64,000 bases of DNA. Origin: an uncultured Pelagibacteraceae bacterium (GTDB lineage: Bacteria; Pseudomonadota; Alphaproteobacteria; Pelagibacterales; Pelagibacteraceae). Both the position numbers and the translations under genes were made by a program. This document shows positions 39,078 to 49,640 of the stretch, piece by piece. The notes beneath the pieces are model-generated. The model did no database searches. It saw nothing but the letters and a program-made list of their open reading frames with translations, and had not been told where the DNA came from. The stretch's first letter is position 1, and each line of letters opens with the position of its first letter. The stretch spans positions 1 through 64,000 of the forward strand of contig CACIZU010000004.1 of the NCBI GenBank assembly GCA_902591185.1, written 5' to 3'.

Positions 39078-40259
39078 TTATCTTTGTTTTTTAGTTTTAA
39101 ACTTTCCGCCCTTAACTTCTTGCTCTAAGAAAGAACCTTCAGCCTCACCAACGCTAGTAAAAGTAACTCCAGTAGCACCTTCGTAGTTAACTTTTTTACC
39201 TTTAGCTAGTAAATCTAATCCTTTTTTAAGCTGACCTGGGTAAATTTTAGTTCCAGGAGCGTTAGCAACATCCATTACATTTTTTGCAATAGACGCTCTG
39301 TCAGCAGATCCACCTGCTTGCATTGCTAAAACTATTAAAGCAGCTGCGTCGTATGACTCACCTGTGTAAGGACCTGAAGAATCTATACCACTAGCTTTTG
39401 CAACGTCAGCAAATACTCCAGCACCTTTTCCAGTTGAACCTGGCATAGTACCAAAAGATTTACTTAAACCTTTTCCAAATGCATCAACCAGAGACTGACC
39501 AATCATACCATCTGATAAAACAAACTTGTCAAACGCACCAGAGTCTAGAGCAGCCTGAATCATGCCTTTTCCACCTTGGTCAAGATAACCGATTACAGCC
39601 ATTGCATCTCCACCAGCAGAAGCTAATGTTGCAACTTCAGATGAGTAGTCAGCTTTACCATCTTCATGTGCAGTAACAGCAGTTACTTTTATACCATGAG
39701 CTTTAGCTGCAGCTTCATAAACATCAGCCAAACCTTTTCCATAGTCATTGTTAGTATAAGTTATTGCTACACTTTTAACATTTCTGTCTTTAGTTACATC
39801 TGCTAAGATTTGACCACCTCTAGCATCAGAAGGAGCTGTTCTAAAAAAGAATCCTTTGTCATCTAGAGTTGTTAATCCTGGAGAAGTTGCTGATGGTGAA
39901 ATCATTACTACACCATTTGGTACAGCTACGTTTGTTGCGATAGCTCCAGTTACACCTGAACAGTCAGCTCCCATAATAGCAGCTACACCACCTGAAATTA
40001 AACCTTCAGCTGCTGCTGTTGCTGCTGCTGAGTCAACACAAGTTGAGTCTGCTCTTACTGGCTCAATTTTTTTCCCACCTAATAGCGAACCTGAGTCAGA
40101 AGCTTCTTTAAATGCAAGCTCTGCAGATGCTGCCATAGCAGGAGTAAGAGATTCAATAGGACCAGTAAATCCTAAAATAATCCCCATTTTAATGTCTGCC
40201 ATTACCTTTGTTCCAAAAATAGAAACAAACATAAATGCAGCGATAAATAGTTTTTTCAT
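39078..40259 (-). CDS. Liv-type ABC transporter substrate-binding protein (second)
   Basis: Signal peptide; IKMGIILGFTGPIESLTPAMAASAELAFKEA; peripla_BP_6 pattern. Confidence 0.88.
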   Translation of the reverse strand: MKKLFIAAFMFVSIFGTKVMADIKMGIILGFTGPIESLTPAMAASAELAFKEASDSGSLLGGKKIEPVRADSTCVDSAAATAAAEGLISGGVAAIMGADCSGVTGAIATNVAVPNGVVMISPSATSPGLTTLDDKGFFFRTAPSDARGGQILADVTKDRNVKSVAITYTNNDYGKGLADVYEAAAKAHGIKVTAVTAHEDGKADYSSEVATLASAGGDAMAVIGYLDQGGKGMIQAALDSGAFDKFVLSDGMIGQSLVDAFGKGLSKSFGTMPGSTGKGAGVFADVAKASGIDSSGPYTGESYDAAALIVLAMQAGGSADRASIAKNVMDVANAPGTKIYPGQLKKGLDLLAKGKKVNYEGATGVTFTSVGEAEGSFLEQEVKGGKFKTKKQR

Positions 40260-40335
40260 TATCTTCCTCTTTTATTGTTAACAATTTATAAAAAGATAAT
40301 TAAATGATGATTATTCAAACAATTCAATGACTAAA

Positions 40336-41193
40336 TTATCTTGTTTTTTGAAGCAAATATATTGAAGTTATCACAATTATACCCCCAAATATTGTAATTA
40401 AAGAGGGCACTTCACCAAAGACAAAAAAAGTTAATATTAATCCAAATACTGGGAATAAAGAATAAAAAGGCATTACCATTCCAACAGGATAAAATTTATA
40501 AAGATAAAACATCATCATATGACCTAAAATTGAAATTATCATTCCAGCATACATAACTGCAAACCAGCCACCAGCTTCAACTTTTTTAATTTGCTCAATA
40601 ATATTTCCTTCAAATATTTGAGAAAAAATAATTAAAACTAAAAAGCCCACCAGACCCATAAAAAAGTTAGTGAATTTTACGTCTAAATTTTTGATGTATC
40701 TTGAAAAAACTTGAGACAATCCATAAAAAAAAGCCATTCCAAAAACCAGAAATGTACCAATAATTTCATCTAAAATATTTGGGTCAAAAGCTATCAATAA
40801 TATTCCTAAAAATGATGAAAAAATAAAAATCCATTTTTTTAGACTAATACTCTCCTTTAGAAATAAAGAACTTATCAAAATAGCAAATGGTATAGATAAT
40901 TGTGCACCAATTGTAATAGGTGCTAATAAAGTTACTGCATTAATAGATAAATACAAAAACATATTTACTCCAGCGCCCATGCAAAGAGAAAATCCAATTA
41001 AAGGTAATATGTATTTTTTTTTAGGAATAATTATTTTACAAAATGGTAATAAACATAAAAAAACAAAACCCATCCTTAATGCTCCAAAGAAAATAGGGTT
41101 CATTGATGCATTTAAACCAAATTTACCAAGAGGATATGCGCTTCCAAGAAAAAACATTACCAAAACAATTAAAGCTGTATGTTTTGGAGACAA
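40336..41193 (-). CDS. EamA/DMT family transporter
   Basis: ~10 TMs, GSAYPLGKFGLNASMNPIFFGALRM. Confidence 0.85.
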   Translation of the reverse strand: MSPKHTALIVLVMFFLGSAYPLGKFGLNASMNPIFFGALRMGFVFLCLLPFCKIIIPKKKYILPLIGFSLCMGAGVNMFLYLSINAVTLLAPITIGAQLSIPFAILISSLFLKESISLKKWIFIFSSFLGILLIAFDPNILDEIIGTFLVFGMAFFYGLSQVFSRYIKNLDVKFTNFFMGLVGFLVLIIFSQIFEGNIIEQIKKVEAGGWFAVMYAGMIISILGHMMMFYLYKFYPVGMVMPFYSLFPVFGLILTFFVFGEVPSLITIFGGIIVITSIYLLQKTR

Positions 41194-41196
41194 AAA

Positions 41197-42678
41197 TTAC
41201 CTGATTGAAAAAGGGTCTAGAGATGGTTCATCTGAAGTATAGAACCAAGTTGTTTTAACTCTTGTATAATCTTTAATAGAGTCGATTCCTGCTTCTTTGC
41301 CATATCCACTATCTTTAATGCCTCCGAATGGAGCAGAAGGAGAAATTAATCTATAAGTATTCACAAATGTTATCCCTGCTCTTATTGCTTTAGAAACTCT
41401 CATTCCTCGTGAAAGATTACTGGTATAAACTCCAGAGGATAATCCGTATTGATTATCATTCATTTTATTTATTACTTCTTCTTCAGTATCAAATTTCATT
41501 ACAGATAAAACTGGTCCAAATAATTCATTTTCTGCAACAGGTAAATTGTGATTATCACATTCTATAATTGTTGCTGGAAAATAATAACCTTTGTTAGAAA
41601 AAGAATCTCTTTTACCTCCACATTTTATTTTTCCACCTTGATCAATTGTTGCTTTAATATTTTTTTCGATTGTTTCTAGTTGTTTAAAACTACTCAATGG
41701 CCCCATTTCAGTTTCAGAGTCCATTGGAGTACCAATTTTTATTTTAGATGCACGTTTTGAAAGTTTATCTAAAAATTCATCATAAATACCTTTTTGAATA
41801 TAAAGTCTTGAGCCAGCTATGCAGCTTTGACCACTTGCTCCAAATATTCCAGCAGTAATTCCATTTATTGCATTTTCTTGTTCAGCATCATCAAATACAG
41901 CAACAGGACTTTTTCCACCTAATTCTAAACTTACTTCAGATAAATTGTCTGCTGAATTTCTAATTATATGTCTTGCTGTTTCAGGCCCACCAGTAAAGGC
42001 AATTTTTTCAACCAAGTTGTGAGTTGTTAGTGTTTTTCCACATGGATCACCAAAGCCAGTAATAACGTTTACCACTCCTTTTGGAATCCCAGTCTTTTCA
42101 ATAAGTTTTGCAAATTCAAACATAACAGCAGGGGCAAGTTCAGAAGATTTAATTACTACAGTGTTACCCATAGCAAGAGCAGGAGCTAATTTTGTTGCTG
42201 TTAAAAACATTTGTGAATTCCAAGGAATAATCGCTGCTATTACACCAATTGGTATTCTTGTAGTTATTGCTTGAACATTTGGTTTATCAATTGGTAGCAC
42301 AGTTCCTTCGACTTTGTCCGCAAGACCTGCATAATAATCATAATATTCAGCAATATAAATTGCTTGTTTTTTTGTTTCTCTAAAAAGTTTTCCTGTATCG
42401 ACAGTTTCAATTTCACCTAACATTTCAGCGTTTTGTCTTAATTGATCACCTATAGCTCTTAGGAATTTTGCTCTTTCTCTTGGAAGCAATTTAGGCCATT
42501 CACCCTCGAATGCTTTTTGTGCAGCATTAACAGCTTTATCTACATCTTTTGCACTTGCCTCAGGAACAATTGCCCACGGTTCATTATTTTCCGGGTTTAA
42601 AGTTTCAAAGGTTTTTTTATTTTCTGAGTCTATCCACTCTCCATTTATGAACATTTTATATTTTTTTAATTTACTCAT
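41197..42678 (-). CDS. Aldehyde dehydrogenase family protein
   Basis: IPWNSQMFLTATKLAPALAMGNTVVIKSSE, VSLELGGKSP, GASGQSCIAGSRL. Confidence 0.93.
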   Translation of the reverse strand: MSKLKKYKMFINGEWIDSENKKTFETLNPENNEPWAIVPEASAKDVDKAVNAAQKAFEGEWPKLLPRERAKFLRAIGDQLRQNAEMLGEIETVDTGKLFRETKKQAIYIAEYYDYYAGLADKVEGTVLPIDKPNVQAITTRIPIGVIAAIIPWNSQMFLTATKLAPALAMGNTVVIKSSELAPAVMFEFAKLIEKTGIPKGVVNVITGFGDPCGKTLTTHNLVEKIAFTGGPETARHIIRNSADNLSEVSLELGGKSPVAVFDDAEQENAINGITAGIFGASGQSCIAGSRLYIQKGIYDEFLDKLSKRASKIKIGTPMDSETEMGPLSSFKQLETIEKNIKATIDQGGKIKCGGKRDSFSNKGYYFPATIIECDNHNLPVAENELFGPVLSVMKFDTEEEVINKMNDNQYGLSSGVYTSNLSRGMRVSKAIRAGITFVNTYRLISPSAPFGGIKDSGYGKEAGIDSIKDYTRVKTTWFYTSDEPSLDPFSIR

Positions 42679-43456
42679 TTTTTTCTACAAAATTTTTGAT
42701 TGTTAAATTTACATCATCTGCACATTCAATACCACAAAGATGTTTACCATCTTTGACAATCTTTAATTCACTATTCTTAATTATTTTGTTTAATTCTTGG
42801 GACATTTCAATTGTTGACCCAACGTCATATTCTCCAGTCATAACTAAGGTGTTAGTCTTAATTTTTTCAAAGTCTTCGTCGTTCTTATGTTTAACAAATA
42901 GTTCATAAACTTTTAAAAAATTAGCCATATTAATCGAAGATAAAATCGAACTTATTTTTTCATAAGTATCAGGATTATTTTCTAAATACCTATCAGTAAA
43001 CCATCTCTTTAATGCCTGCTTTGAAAGTTTTAATTCTTTTTTAGCTTGATTAAATCTTTCATCAACAATTTTTTGTTGTTGTTTGGATCGTTTATATATT
43101 GAGCCCAAAAGAATTAATGATTGTAGTCGGTCATTAAATTTAGTTGCAAAATTTCTAGCAATTAAAGATCCAATTGAAAACCCAACTAAATGAATTTTAT
43201 CAATTTTAAGTTCATTAATTAAATTAATAAGTTGCTCTGAAAAATCATCAAAACTTATATTTTGTTTTGTTAAAGATGACTTTCCGTGCCCAAGAATATC
43301 GTATGAAAGAGTAGAGTAATTTTTAAAAAAATCTAATTGAGGTTGCCATATTTCATAAGTTAAACCAACACCATGAACAAAAACTATAGGAATAGATTGT
43401 TCTTTTTGATTTAAGAAATAAAATGTACCTGATGCAGTAGTTCCTGTTGTCATCAA
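42671..43456 (-). CDS. Alpha/beta hydrolase
   Basis: FVHGVGLTYEIW, LVGFSIGSLIA nucleophile elbow, DGKHLCGIE. Confidence 0.85.
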   Translation of the reverse strand: MMTTGTTASGTFYFLNQKEQSIPIVFVHGVGLTYEIWQPQLDFFKNYSTLSYDILGHGKSSLTKQNISFDDFSEQLINLINELKIDKIHLVGFSIGSLIARNFATKFNDRLQSLILLGSIYKRSKQQQKIVDERFNQAKKELKLSKQALKRWFTDRYLENNPDTYEKISSILSSINMANFLKVYELFVKHKNDEDFEKIKTNTLVMTGEYDVGSTIEMSQELNKIIKNSELKIVKDGKHLCGIECADDVNLTIKNFVEKNE

Positions 43457-43459
43457 GTA

Positions 43460-44047
43460 TTATTTGGGCTCAATACCCATTTCTTTCATATCTTGATATC
43501 TATCACCAGTTCTTGCATGAGCTCTACCACTTGAGGCTCCACCAATAGCTATAACAATTTCATCATCAAAGGGAGCGTCATGAATTGTGAATTCATGTGT
43601 TAAATAATAAGGTCTTAATCCAGAGTCTGTTTTGTGCATCATTGGAATTGAAATTTTTGATCCAGCAGGCCCTCTAGTATTTGTAAAACTTAAATAAGAT
43701 GTTCCACCAACTGCATCTCTAAATTTATTACCAAATCTTAATGTATGTATAAAAGCTGAAGCATGTTCTATTTCTCCATTTAAACCAACTACACCAGCTT
43801 TACCGTATGCTAATATTTTTTCAGGAGATCCAATTTCTTTAATTAGTTCTGGAACCAATAAATCACCCAATTTAGGAGCTAGGTCTAAAATTGCAGGTCT
43901 TAAGTTTTCAACAAAACCCTGTCCGTGCCAAGGATTTTTAAAAACAGCAGCAACTGAAACTAATAAAACTGGTTCTTTAGCTTCTTTGCCACCTTCAATA
44001 AAAGTTTTATCAACAAATTTTGTAAATTTTCTTAAATTAATATCCAT
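43460..44047 (-). CDS. DUF1185-like (amino acid synthesis family) protein
   Basis: KNPWHGQGFVENLRPAILDLAPKLGDLL…GKAGVVGLNGEIEHASAFIHTLRFGNKFRDAVGG…IAIGGASSGRAHARTGDR. Confidence 0.75.
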   Translation of the reverse strand: MDINLRKFTKFVDKTFIEGGKEAKEPVLLVSVAAVFKNPWHGQGFVENLRPAILDLAPKLGDLLVPELIKEIGSPEKILAYGKAGVVGLNGEIEHASAFIHTLRFGNKFRDAVGGTSYLSFTNTRGPAGSKISIPMMHKTDSGLRPYYLTHEFTIHDAPFDDEIVIAIGGASSGRAHARTGDRYQDMKEMGIEPK

Positions 44048-44053
44048 ATTTTT

Positions 44054-44683
44054 TTATTTAGTTACTTGAGTTAAAACTAACCAAGCATTCACCCCTTTGC
44101 TTGCAATATAATTTGATTTAGAGAATTCAATTATTTTCCAAGAATTATTATCTTCTAATTCTTTGATCTTTTTGTCAAACCCATATTCCTCATAAATTCC
44201 AATATTTATTGTAAAACAAATTAAAGACCCATTTTTGCAAATTCTTACCATTTCATCTAATGCTGGAGGGTTAACATGACCGAACGTAAAAGTACCAACG
44301 CAAGTTATTCCTTCATAAGCGTTATTTTCAATATTAACTTTTTGATTAAGATCAATTTTGAATAAATTTTCATAAATATTTTCTGGCACTAAATCTAGCA
44401 TTTTCTGAGAAAAATCAGCTCCATCAATTTTTGTAAAACCATTTTTTTTAAGCTCAACACCAACTAAACCAGTTCCACAACCAGCATCCAAAATCTTTAT
44501 ATCTTTTTTAGAAATATGTTTTTTAAAAAGATCTACAGTTTCTTGAGGTCCAGAATATTTCCAATCAACCATATCTTTTTCATATTTATTTTCAACAGTC
44601 CAATCATCGTAATAATCTTCAACTTCTTTACCTGCTTTTAATTTGTAAATTGGAATTTTATTACCGATATCCTTTTGTGACAT
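44054..44683 (-). CDS. Class I SAM-dependent methyltransferase
   Basis: ILDAGCGTGLVGVELKKNG motif I; DFSQKMLD. Confidence 0.85.
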   Translation of the reverse strand: MSQKDIGNKIPIYKLKAGKEVEDYYDDWTVENKYEKDMVDWKYSGPQETVDLFKKHISKKDIKILDAGCGTGLVGVELKKNGFTKIDGADFSQKMLDLVPENIYENLFKIDLNQKVNIENNAYEGITCVGTFTFGHVNPPALDEMVRICKNGSLICFTINIGIYEEYGFDKKIKELEDNNSWKIIEFSKSNYIASKGVNAWLVLTQVTK

Positions 44684-46384
44684 TTATTTTTGCCTATGTT
44701 TAAAACTATCTCTTCTAAAACTATATAACGCACTAGGATCAACATCAACATCAACTACTGCAGGCTTATTACATTTAACTGCAGCTCTAACAGCTTCATT
44801 TATTTCAGAAATTTTATTAACCTTGAAACCTTTTGCCCCATATAATTCTGCAACTTTATCAAAAGAAGGGCTGGTAATATCTGCACCTAAATATCTTTTT
44901 CCGAAAAAATCTTTTTGATAAGCTTTTTCTGCTCCCCAACTTTGATTGTTCATTACAATAGTTGTTGTATTTATTCCATATTCAACTGCTGTACTTAATT
45001 CAGATATTGTCATACCAAAACCACCATCACCCATTAGACTAACGACTGTTTTTTTTGGTTTTGCAATTTTAATTCCAAGACCACAAGCAAATGAAAAACC
45101 AACTAAACCAAAGTCCAAAGGTGTAAATAAAGATGGTGGATTATAATATTCTAGAGCATCTGTTGCTTGTAAACAAAGAGTTCCAGCATCTAGAGTTATA
45201 GCCGTATCTCTAGGCAATGCTTTTCTTAGTTGTTTAAATAATCCTTTTGGTTGAATAGGAAAGTTTCTTCCAAGATTATCTTTATCTCTATTTATTAAAT
45301 ATTCTCTTCTTTCTTTTATATATGAGTTTGTCCAATTTTTTGTATCTAATTTAATTCTCTGTTTTTTAATTTCTTTATATATTTGATTTGTAGCTGTAGC
45401 CGCATCAGCATTAATACCAACAACAATTGGAAAATATTTTCCAAGCATTTTTTTTTCAATTTCAATTTGAATAATTTTTGCTTTTTTATTTATATTATCG
45501 TACGAATAAAAAGTAGAATTAAAACCTAGTCTAGTTCCAATTGCTAAAATAACATCTGCTTGTTTAATAAGTCTTGAAGCAACAGGGTTTCCACGAGGAC
45601 CCATCTGGCCTGCATTAAGTTTGTGATTAAATGGAATAGCATCTCCATGACCTGCTGCTGTAACTATTGGTATGTTTAATAATTCAGCTAGTTTAATTAC
45701 CACTTTATATTTAGCTGTATATTTAATCCCACCACCAGCAATTATTACAAATTGTTTTGCTTGATTTATAATTTTTGTAGCTTTTATAATTTTTTCTAAA
45801 CTTCCCTTAAGACTGCTTTCGTTAATAAATGAGGGCTTATTTGTGTTTATATTGTAATTATTTGTTGCTGCTAAAATATTTCTTGGCAAATTAACACAAA
45901 CTGGTCCTCTTCTAGGTTTCATTGCTAGGCTAAAAGCATCACTAATTACGTTCGGTATAATTTTTGAATTTTTAACAGTCCATGTTTTTTTTGTAATAGG
46001 TGTAAATAAAGATTGCTGATCAAGACCTTGAAATGCATCTTCCATTTTATCTTTTGTTGAATAAGAGCCTGCAATTGCCACTACTGGTGAAAAAGCAGCT
46101 TTTGCTTGAGCAACACCAGTTACTAAATTTGTTGCCCCAGGACCATTTTGCCCAGCTATGATAACACCAGGTTTATTAGATGCTCTTGCATAACCGTCAG
46201 CCATATGTGTGCCAGTTCTTTCATCTCTTACTCCAATAAATTTAATTTTTTTTTCGTGATAAAGGGCATCAAACATCTCCATTGTAGCTGAACCAATAAG
46301 ACCAAAGACATGTTCAATTTTTTCTTTTTTTAAAGATTGAACAGCAGCTTGGCCGCCGGACATTTTTTTATGTGATTTGGTCAC
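44684..46384 (-). CDS. ThDP-dependent enzyme (acetolactate synthase-like)
   Basis: IEHVFGLIGSATMEM, GQNGPGATNLVTGVA, ThDP motif GDGGFGMTISELSTAVEYGINTTTIVMNNQSWG. Confidence 0.9.
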   Translation of the reverse strand: MTKSHKKMSGGQAAVQSLKKEKIEHVFGLIGSATMEMFDALYHEKKIKFIGVRDERTGTHMADGYARASNKPGVIIAGQNGPGATNLVTGVAQAKAAFSPVVAIAGSYSTKDKMEDAFQGLDQQSLFTPITKKTWTVKNSKIIPNVISDAFSLAMKPRRGPVCVNLPRNILAATNNYNINTNKPSFINESSLKGSLEKIIKATKIINQAKQFVIIAGGGIKYTAKYKVVIKLAELLNIPIVTAAGHGDAIPFNHKLNAGQMGPRGNPVASRLIKQADVILAIGTRLGFNSTFYSYDNINKKAKIIQIEIEKKMLGKYFPIVVGINADAATATNQIYKEIKKQRIKLDTKNWTNSYIKERREYLINRDKDNLGRNFPIQPKGLFKQLRKALPRDTAITLDAGTLCLQATDALEYYNPPSLFTPLDFGLVGFSFACGLGIKIAKPKKTVVSLMGDGGFGMTISELSTAVEYGINTTTIVMNNQSWGAEKAYQKDFFGKRYLGADITSPSFDKVAELYGAKGFKVNKISEINEAVRAAVKCNKPAVVDVDVDPSALYSFRRDSFKHRQK

Positions 46385-47550
46385 GAAACTTTTTTAACTT
46401 CAGTATCTGTGTCATCCTGAAAATGAGGCATAACTTTTTCAGTAAAAAGTTTTATACTTTTCATGCAATCTTTGTGTTTCACCCCAGGAAAGTTTGACCA
46501 AACTTGCAAGTTTTGCAGGTTTAGTTCAGATTTTAATTCATGAATTTTATCAATAACATATTCAGGAGTTCCAAATAACATATTTCTCTTATGTAAAAAT
46601 TCATAATTTAATAAATCTAATTTACCTTTGGTTTCAGGAAGTTCTTCATCTGGATCCATATGATTTCCTAAACCTCGCCAATGACATACCCATCTCATAT
46701 AATTAACCATATGTTCACCAGCTTTTTCTTTAGCTTCTTCCATAGTGTCAGCAACAAACATATCTCTCACAAGTGAAATTCCTTCACCCATTGGTACGTT
46801 TCTTTTTTCAGCTTCAGACTTTGCATTTTTGAAAGCTTCAAATTTAATTTTTAATGCTTTAACTGTTGGTATCCACATAATGATATTTAAACCTTGTTGA
46901 GCAGCCCATTCGATAGATCGAATACCATCTACAACTTGATGAATTGGTGGATAGGGTTTTTGATAAGGTTGGGGCAGAACACTAATTTTTTTCATTACAT
47001 TAGTTTTCATATCCATAAATTCTTCACTCGGTTTACTCATATCATGTTGCCATACATAGTCAGGTGAAGGATAGGTGTAAAATTCACCCTTGTGGTCAAA
47101 AAATTTTTCTTTCCACGCTTTTTTTAAAATTGTTAAAGTTTCTTCAAAAAGCCTAAAGTTTTTAGCTTGATCTTTCATATCAGCCTCAATATTTAAATTT
47201 ACAGCTTCTCTTCCATAAATTCCTCTACCGATACCAACTTCAACTCTTCCTTTAGATAATTGATCTAAAAGAGCAACATCCTCAGCCATTTGTATAGGGT
47301 TATGAAAAGTAATTACATTGCAAGCTTGACCAATTCTAATTTGTTTAGTTCTTGCAGCAGCATCAGTGCCCATCATTAAAGGGTTTGTACAAGACTCCAT
47401 TCCTTCATGATTAAAATGATGTTCTGTGTACCAAATAGAGTTCCATTTATTCTGATCACAATATTTTGTGATCTCTCTAGTTTCGTCTAATAGTTCGTGA
47501 TATGGCTTGTGAGTCCAATTAGTGGTATTACAAAAGTATCCAAATTTCAT
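46381..47550 (-). CDS. LLM-class (luciferase-like) flavin-dependent oxidoreductase
   Basis: WYTEHHFNHEG, IRIGQACNVITFHNPIQMAEDVALLDQLSKGRVEVGIGRG. Confidence 0.92.
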   Translation of the reverse strand: MKFGYFCNTTNWTHKPYHELLDETREITKYCDQNKWNSIWYTEHHFNHEGMESCTNPLMMGTDAAARTKQIRIGQACNVITFHNPIQMAEDVALLDQLSKGRVEVGIGRGIYGREAVNLNIEADMKDQAKNFRLFEETLTILKKAWKEKFFDHKGEFYTYPSPDYVWQHDMSKPSEEFMDMKTNVMKKISVLPQPYQKPYPPIHQVVDGIRSIEWAAQQGLNIIMWIPTVKALKIKFEAFKNAKSEAEKRNVPMGEGISLVRDMFVADTMEEAKEKAGEHMVNYMRWVCHWRGLGNHMDPDEELPETKGKLDLLNYEFLHKRNMLFGTPEYVIDKIHELKSELNLQNLQVWSNFPGVKHKDCMKSIKLFTEKVMPHFQDDTDTEVKKVS

Positions 47551-47657
47551 GTTTCCTCCTTTAAACTTTCTAATTTAAAAAAAGACGACCGATCCCGCTT
47601 TCGTGTTGGATATAACGATGAGTTATGTATCGCTTTAATGAAATAATATTATTAATC

Positions 47658-48626
47658 TTAGCGTTGATATTCAATAAATTTCTTCAAAGAGTTCTTTAGG
47701 AAATTTTGAAAAAATATGCCTTTTTTATTGCTCTTTGAGTTATTTAAAAAAGAAGAGTGCATTCTAAAATCATAAGAAGGTTCAAAAAAGAAAGGAACAG
47801 ACATTCTTTTTGTTTTATTCCATAGCACCCTATGATTTGTAGCTTTAAATTTACCTTTGCTTAAATACTCTAGGGCTAATCCAGTGTTTACTATCAGTGC
47901 ATTTTTATTAAATGGAACATCATACCATTTCTTATTTTTCCTATTTTGTACTTGCAAACCACCTTTTTTGTCCTGGTGAAGAACAGTAAAAACTCCACTA
48001 TCAACATGTGTTTCACATCCAAGAGCTACACCATCTTGTTTTGAAATTTCCACAGGCTTATTCTGATTAGGATAGTAATTAAACCTTAATGTACTAAGAG
48101 TTTTAATTCTTGAAAAAGCTTGATTGCTAATGTTCTCATCTTTTTTATAAAGTTTAATAATGCTTTTGAATAATATTTCACTTAAAGAAAAGATATTATT
48201 AAAATAGTTTGATAAACTTTTAATAGAAGATTTATTGAAGGATTTATTTAAATTTAGATATTCAATATATTGAGATTTGTATTTTTTTAAATTATGAGGT
48301 TTTATCTTAAGATCACCTAAGTCTAAACCCTCTTTACCATTAACACTGTTTGGAAAATAACCTCTGTATGTGTTTTTATTTTTTTTATTCCATTTTTTTG
48401 GAGCTAATTTATTTTTATTTTCTTTTGAAGAGTTAAAAAATTTATTACCAATTTTGCAGATATTATTTATTTCTTTAATATCAATACCATGCTCAACAAC
48501 TTGAAAAAAACCAACATCAATACAAGCTTTTTCAATTTTTTTTATAGTATTTTTTGCTGATAGAGAGTTAAGATTTGATTTAAGTAAGGATGAAATATTA
48601 ATAGTAGGAATTAAATTTTTTGACAT
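47658..48626 (-). CDS. Isopenicillin N synthase-like 2OG-Fe(II) oxygenase
   Basis: GFFQVVEHGID; HVDSGVFTVLHQDKKGGLQV; KATNHRV. Confidence 0.85.
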   Translation of the reverse strand: MSKNLIPTINISSLLKSNLNSLSAKNTIKKIEKACIDVGFFQVVEHGIDIKEINNICKIGNKFFNSSKENKNKLAPKKWNKKNKNTYRGYFPNSVNGKEGLDLGDLKIKPHNLKKYKSQYIEYLNLNKSFNKSSIKSLSNYFNNIFSLSEILFKSIIKLYKKDENISNQAFSRIKTLSTLRFNYYPNQNKPVEISKQDGVALGCETHVDSGVFTVLHQDKKGGLQVQNRKNKKWYDVPFNKNALIVNTGLALEYLSKGKFKATNHRVLWNKTKRMSVPFFFEPSYDFRMHSSFLNNSKSNKKGIFFQNFLKNSLKKFIEYQR

Positions 48627-49571
48627 TTATCTTAAAGGTTTTTCTGTAACAATAGGTTGATCTTGGATTTTTTCACGAATAAAAATATATATACTTCCAC
48701 TTACAATTAAAATCATTCCAATAATTGTTCTTTGACTTGGTATTTCATCAAAGAGAATCCATCCATTTAATGATGCCCATACTAATATTGAATATTCAAA
48801 TGGCGATACAACAGCTGGAGAAGCTATACGATAAGCTGTAAAAAAACAAAGAAACCCTGTAGCACCAACCACACCTATGAAAATCATATAAGGCAAAGAG
48901 AATTCCAAATTACCAAACCATTTTCTTAAAATAAATTGAGAAGCAGGATAATCAAAATTGTTGTATTGACCATCACCAATAAAAAAATAAATTATTAAAC
49001 TAATTATTATTGCAAAAATATAAAAGTGGAACATTTGCGAATAAACATCATCTTTATCAGATGTTTTCTTTATAATTATCATTGATAAAGCATAGCAAAA
49101 TGCACATAATATAGGCGTTAAACTTAAATAGTCAAAATCGTTAAAATCAGGATTTAATATTATATAAACACCTATAAAACCAATTATCACGGCAGACCAT
49201 CTTCTTATTCCCACTTCTTCTTTTAAAAAAAATATTGCAAAAACTGTTATCAAAAAAGGACTAGCAAAAAATAGAGCAGTGGCTGTAGCTAAAGGCATTA
49301 TAGTTAATGAAATATAAAAAGAACTAAAACCAAAAAAGAAAAGAATTACACGTATACTTGTAAGCAAAGGGTAATGAGTAGTAAAAATTATTGGTTTGTT
49401 TGTTATTTTTAGATAAGAAGCGATAACTACAAAACTTACCAATGTTCTGACGAAATAGGCTTCATACAAATTAACACTAGTATTAATATATTTAAATGTT
49501 GCATCCATAAATGAAACAATAAACATACCAATCAATATAAGAATTATGCCTTTTGGATTATTGTTTTTCAT
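48627..49571 (-). CDS. EamA/DMT family transporter
   Basis: ~10 TMs; two EamA repeats. Confidence 0.85.
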   Translation of the reverse strand: MKNNNPKGIILILIGMFIVSFMDATFKYINTSVNLYEAYFVRTLVSFVVIASYLKITNKPIIFTTHYPLLTSIRVILFFFGFSSFYISLTIMPLATATALFFASPFLITVFAIFFLKEEVGIRRWSAVIIGFIGVYIILNPDFNDFDYLSLTPILCAFCYALSMIIIKKTSDKDDVYSQMFHFYIFAIIISLIIYFFIGDGQYNNFDYPASQFILRKWFGNLEFSLPYMIFIGVVGATGFLCFFTAYRIASPAVVSPFEYSILVWASLNGWILFDEIPSQRTIIGMILIVSGSIYIFIREKIQDQPIVTEKPLR

Positions 49572-49640
49572 TAGTAATTTTGAACCTATATCAAATTATA
49601 TGTCTTCTTTATATTTTTTTAATAGTGTAGAATTATTTTT

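Noticed and set aside
39856-40281. 141-aa plus-strand ORF overlapping the substrate-binding protein
   Set aside because: Antisense shadow of an Ala/Gly-rich gene with a clear signal peptide and family motif on the minus strand.
47571-47650. Imperfect palindrome CGATGAGTTATGTATCG upstream of the LLM oxidoreductase gene
   Set aside because: Only 4-bp perfect outer arms (CGAT/ATCG); too weak to call an operator without conservation data.
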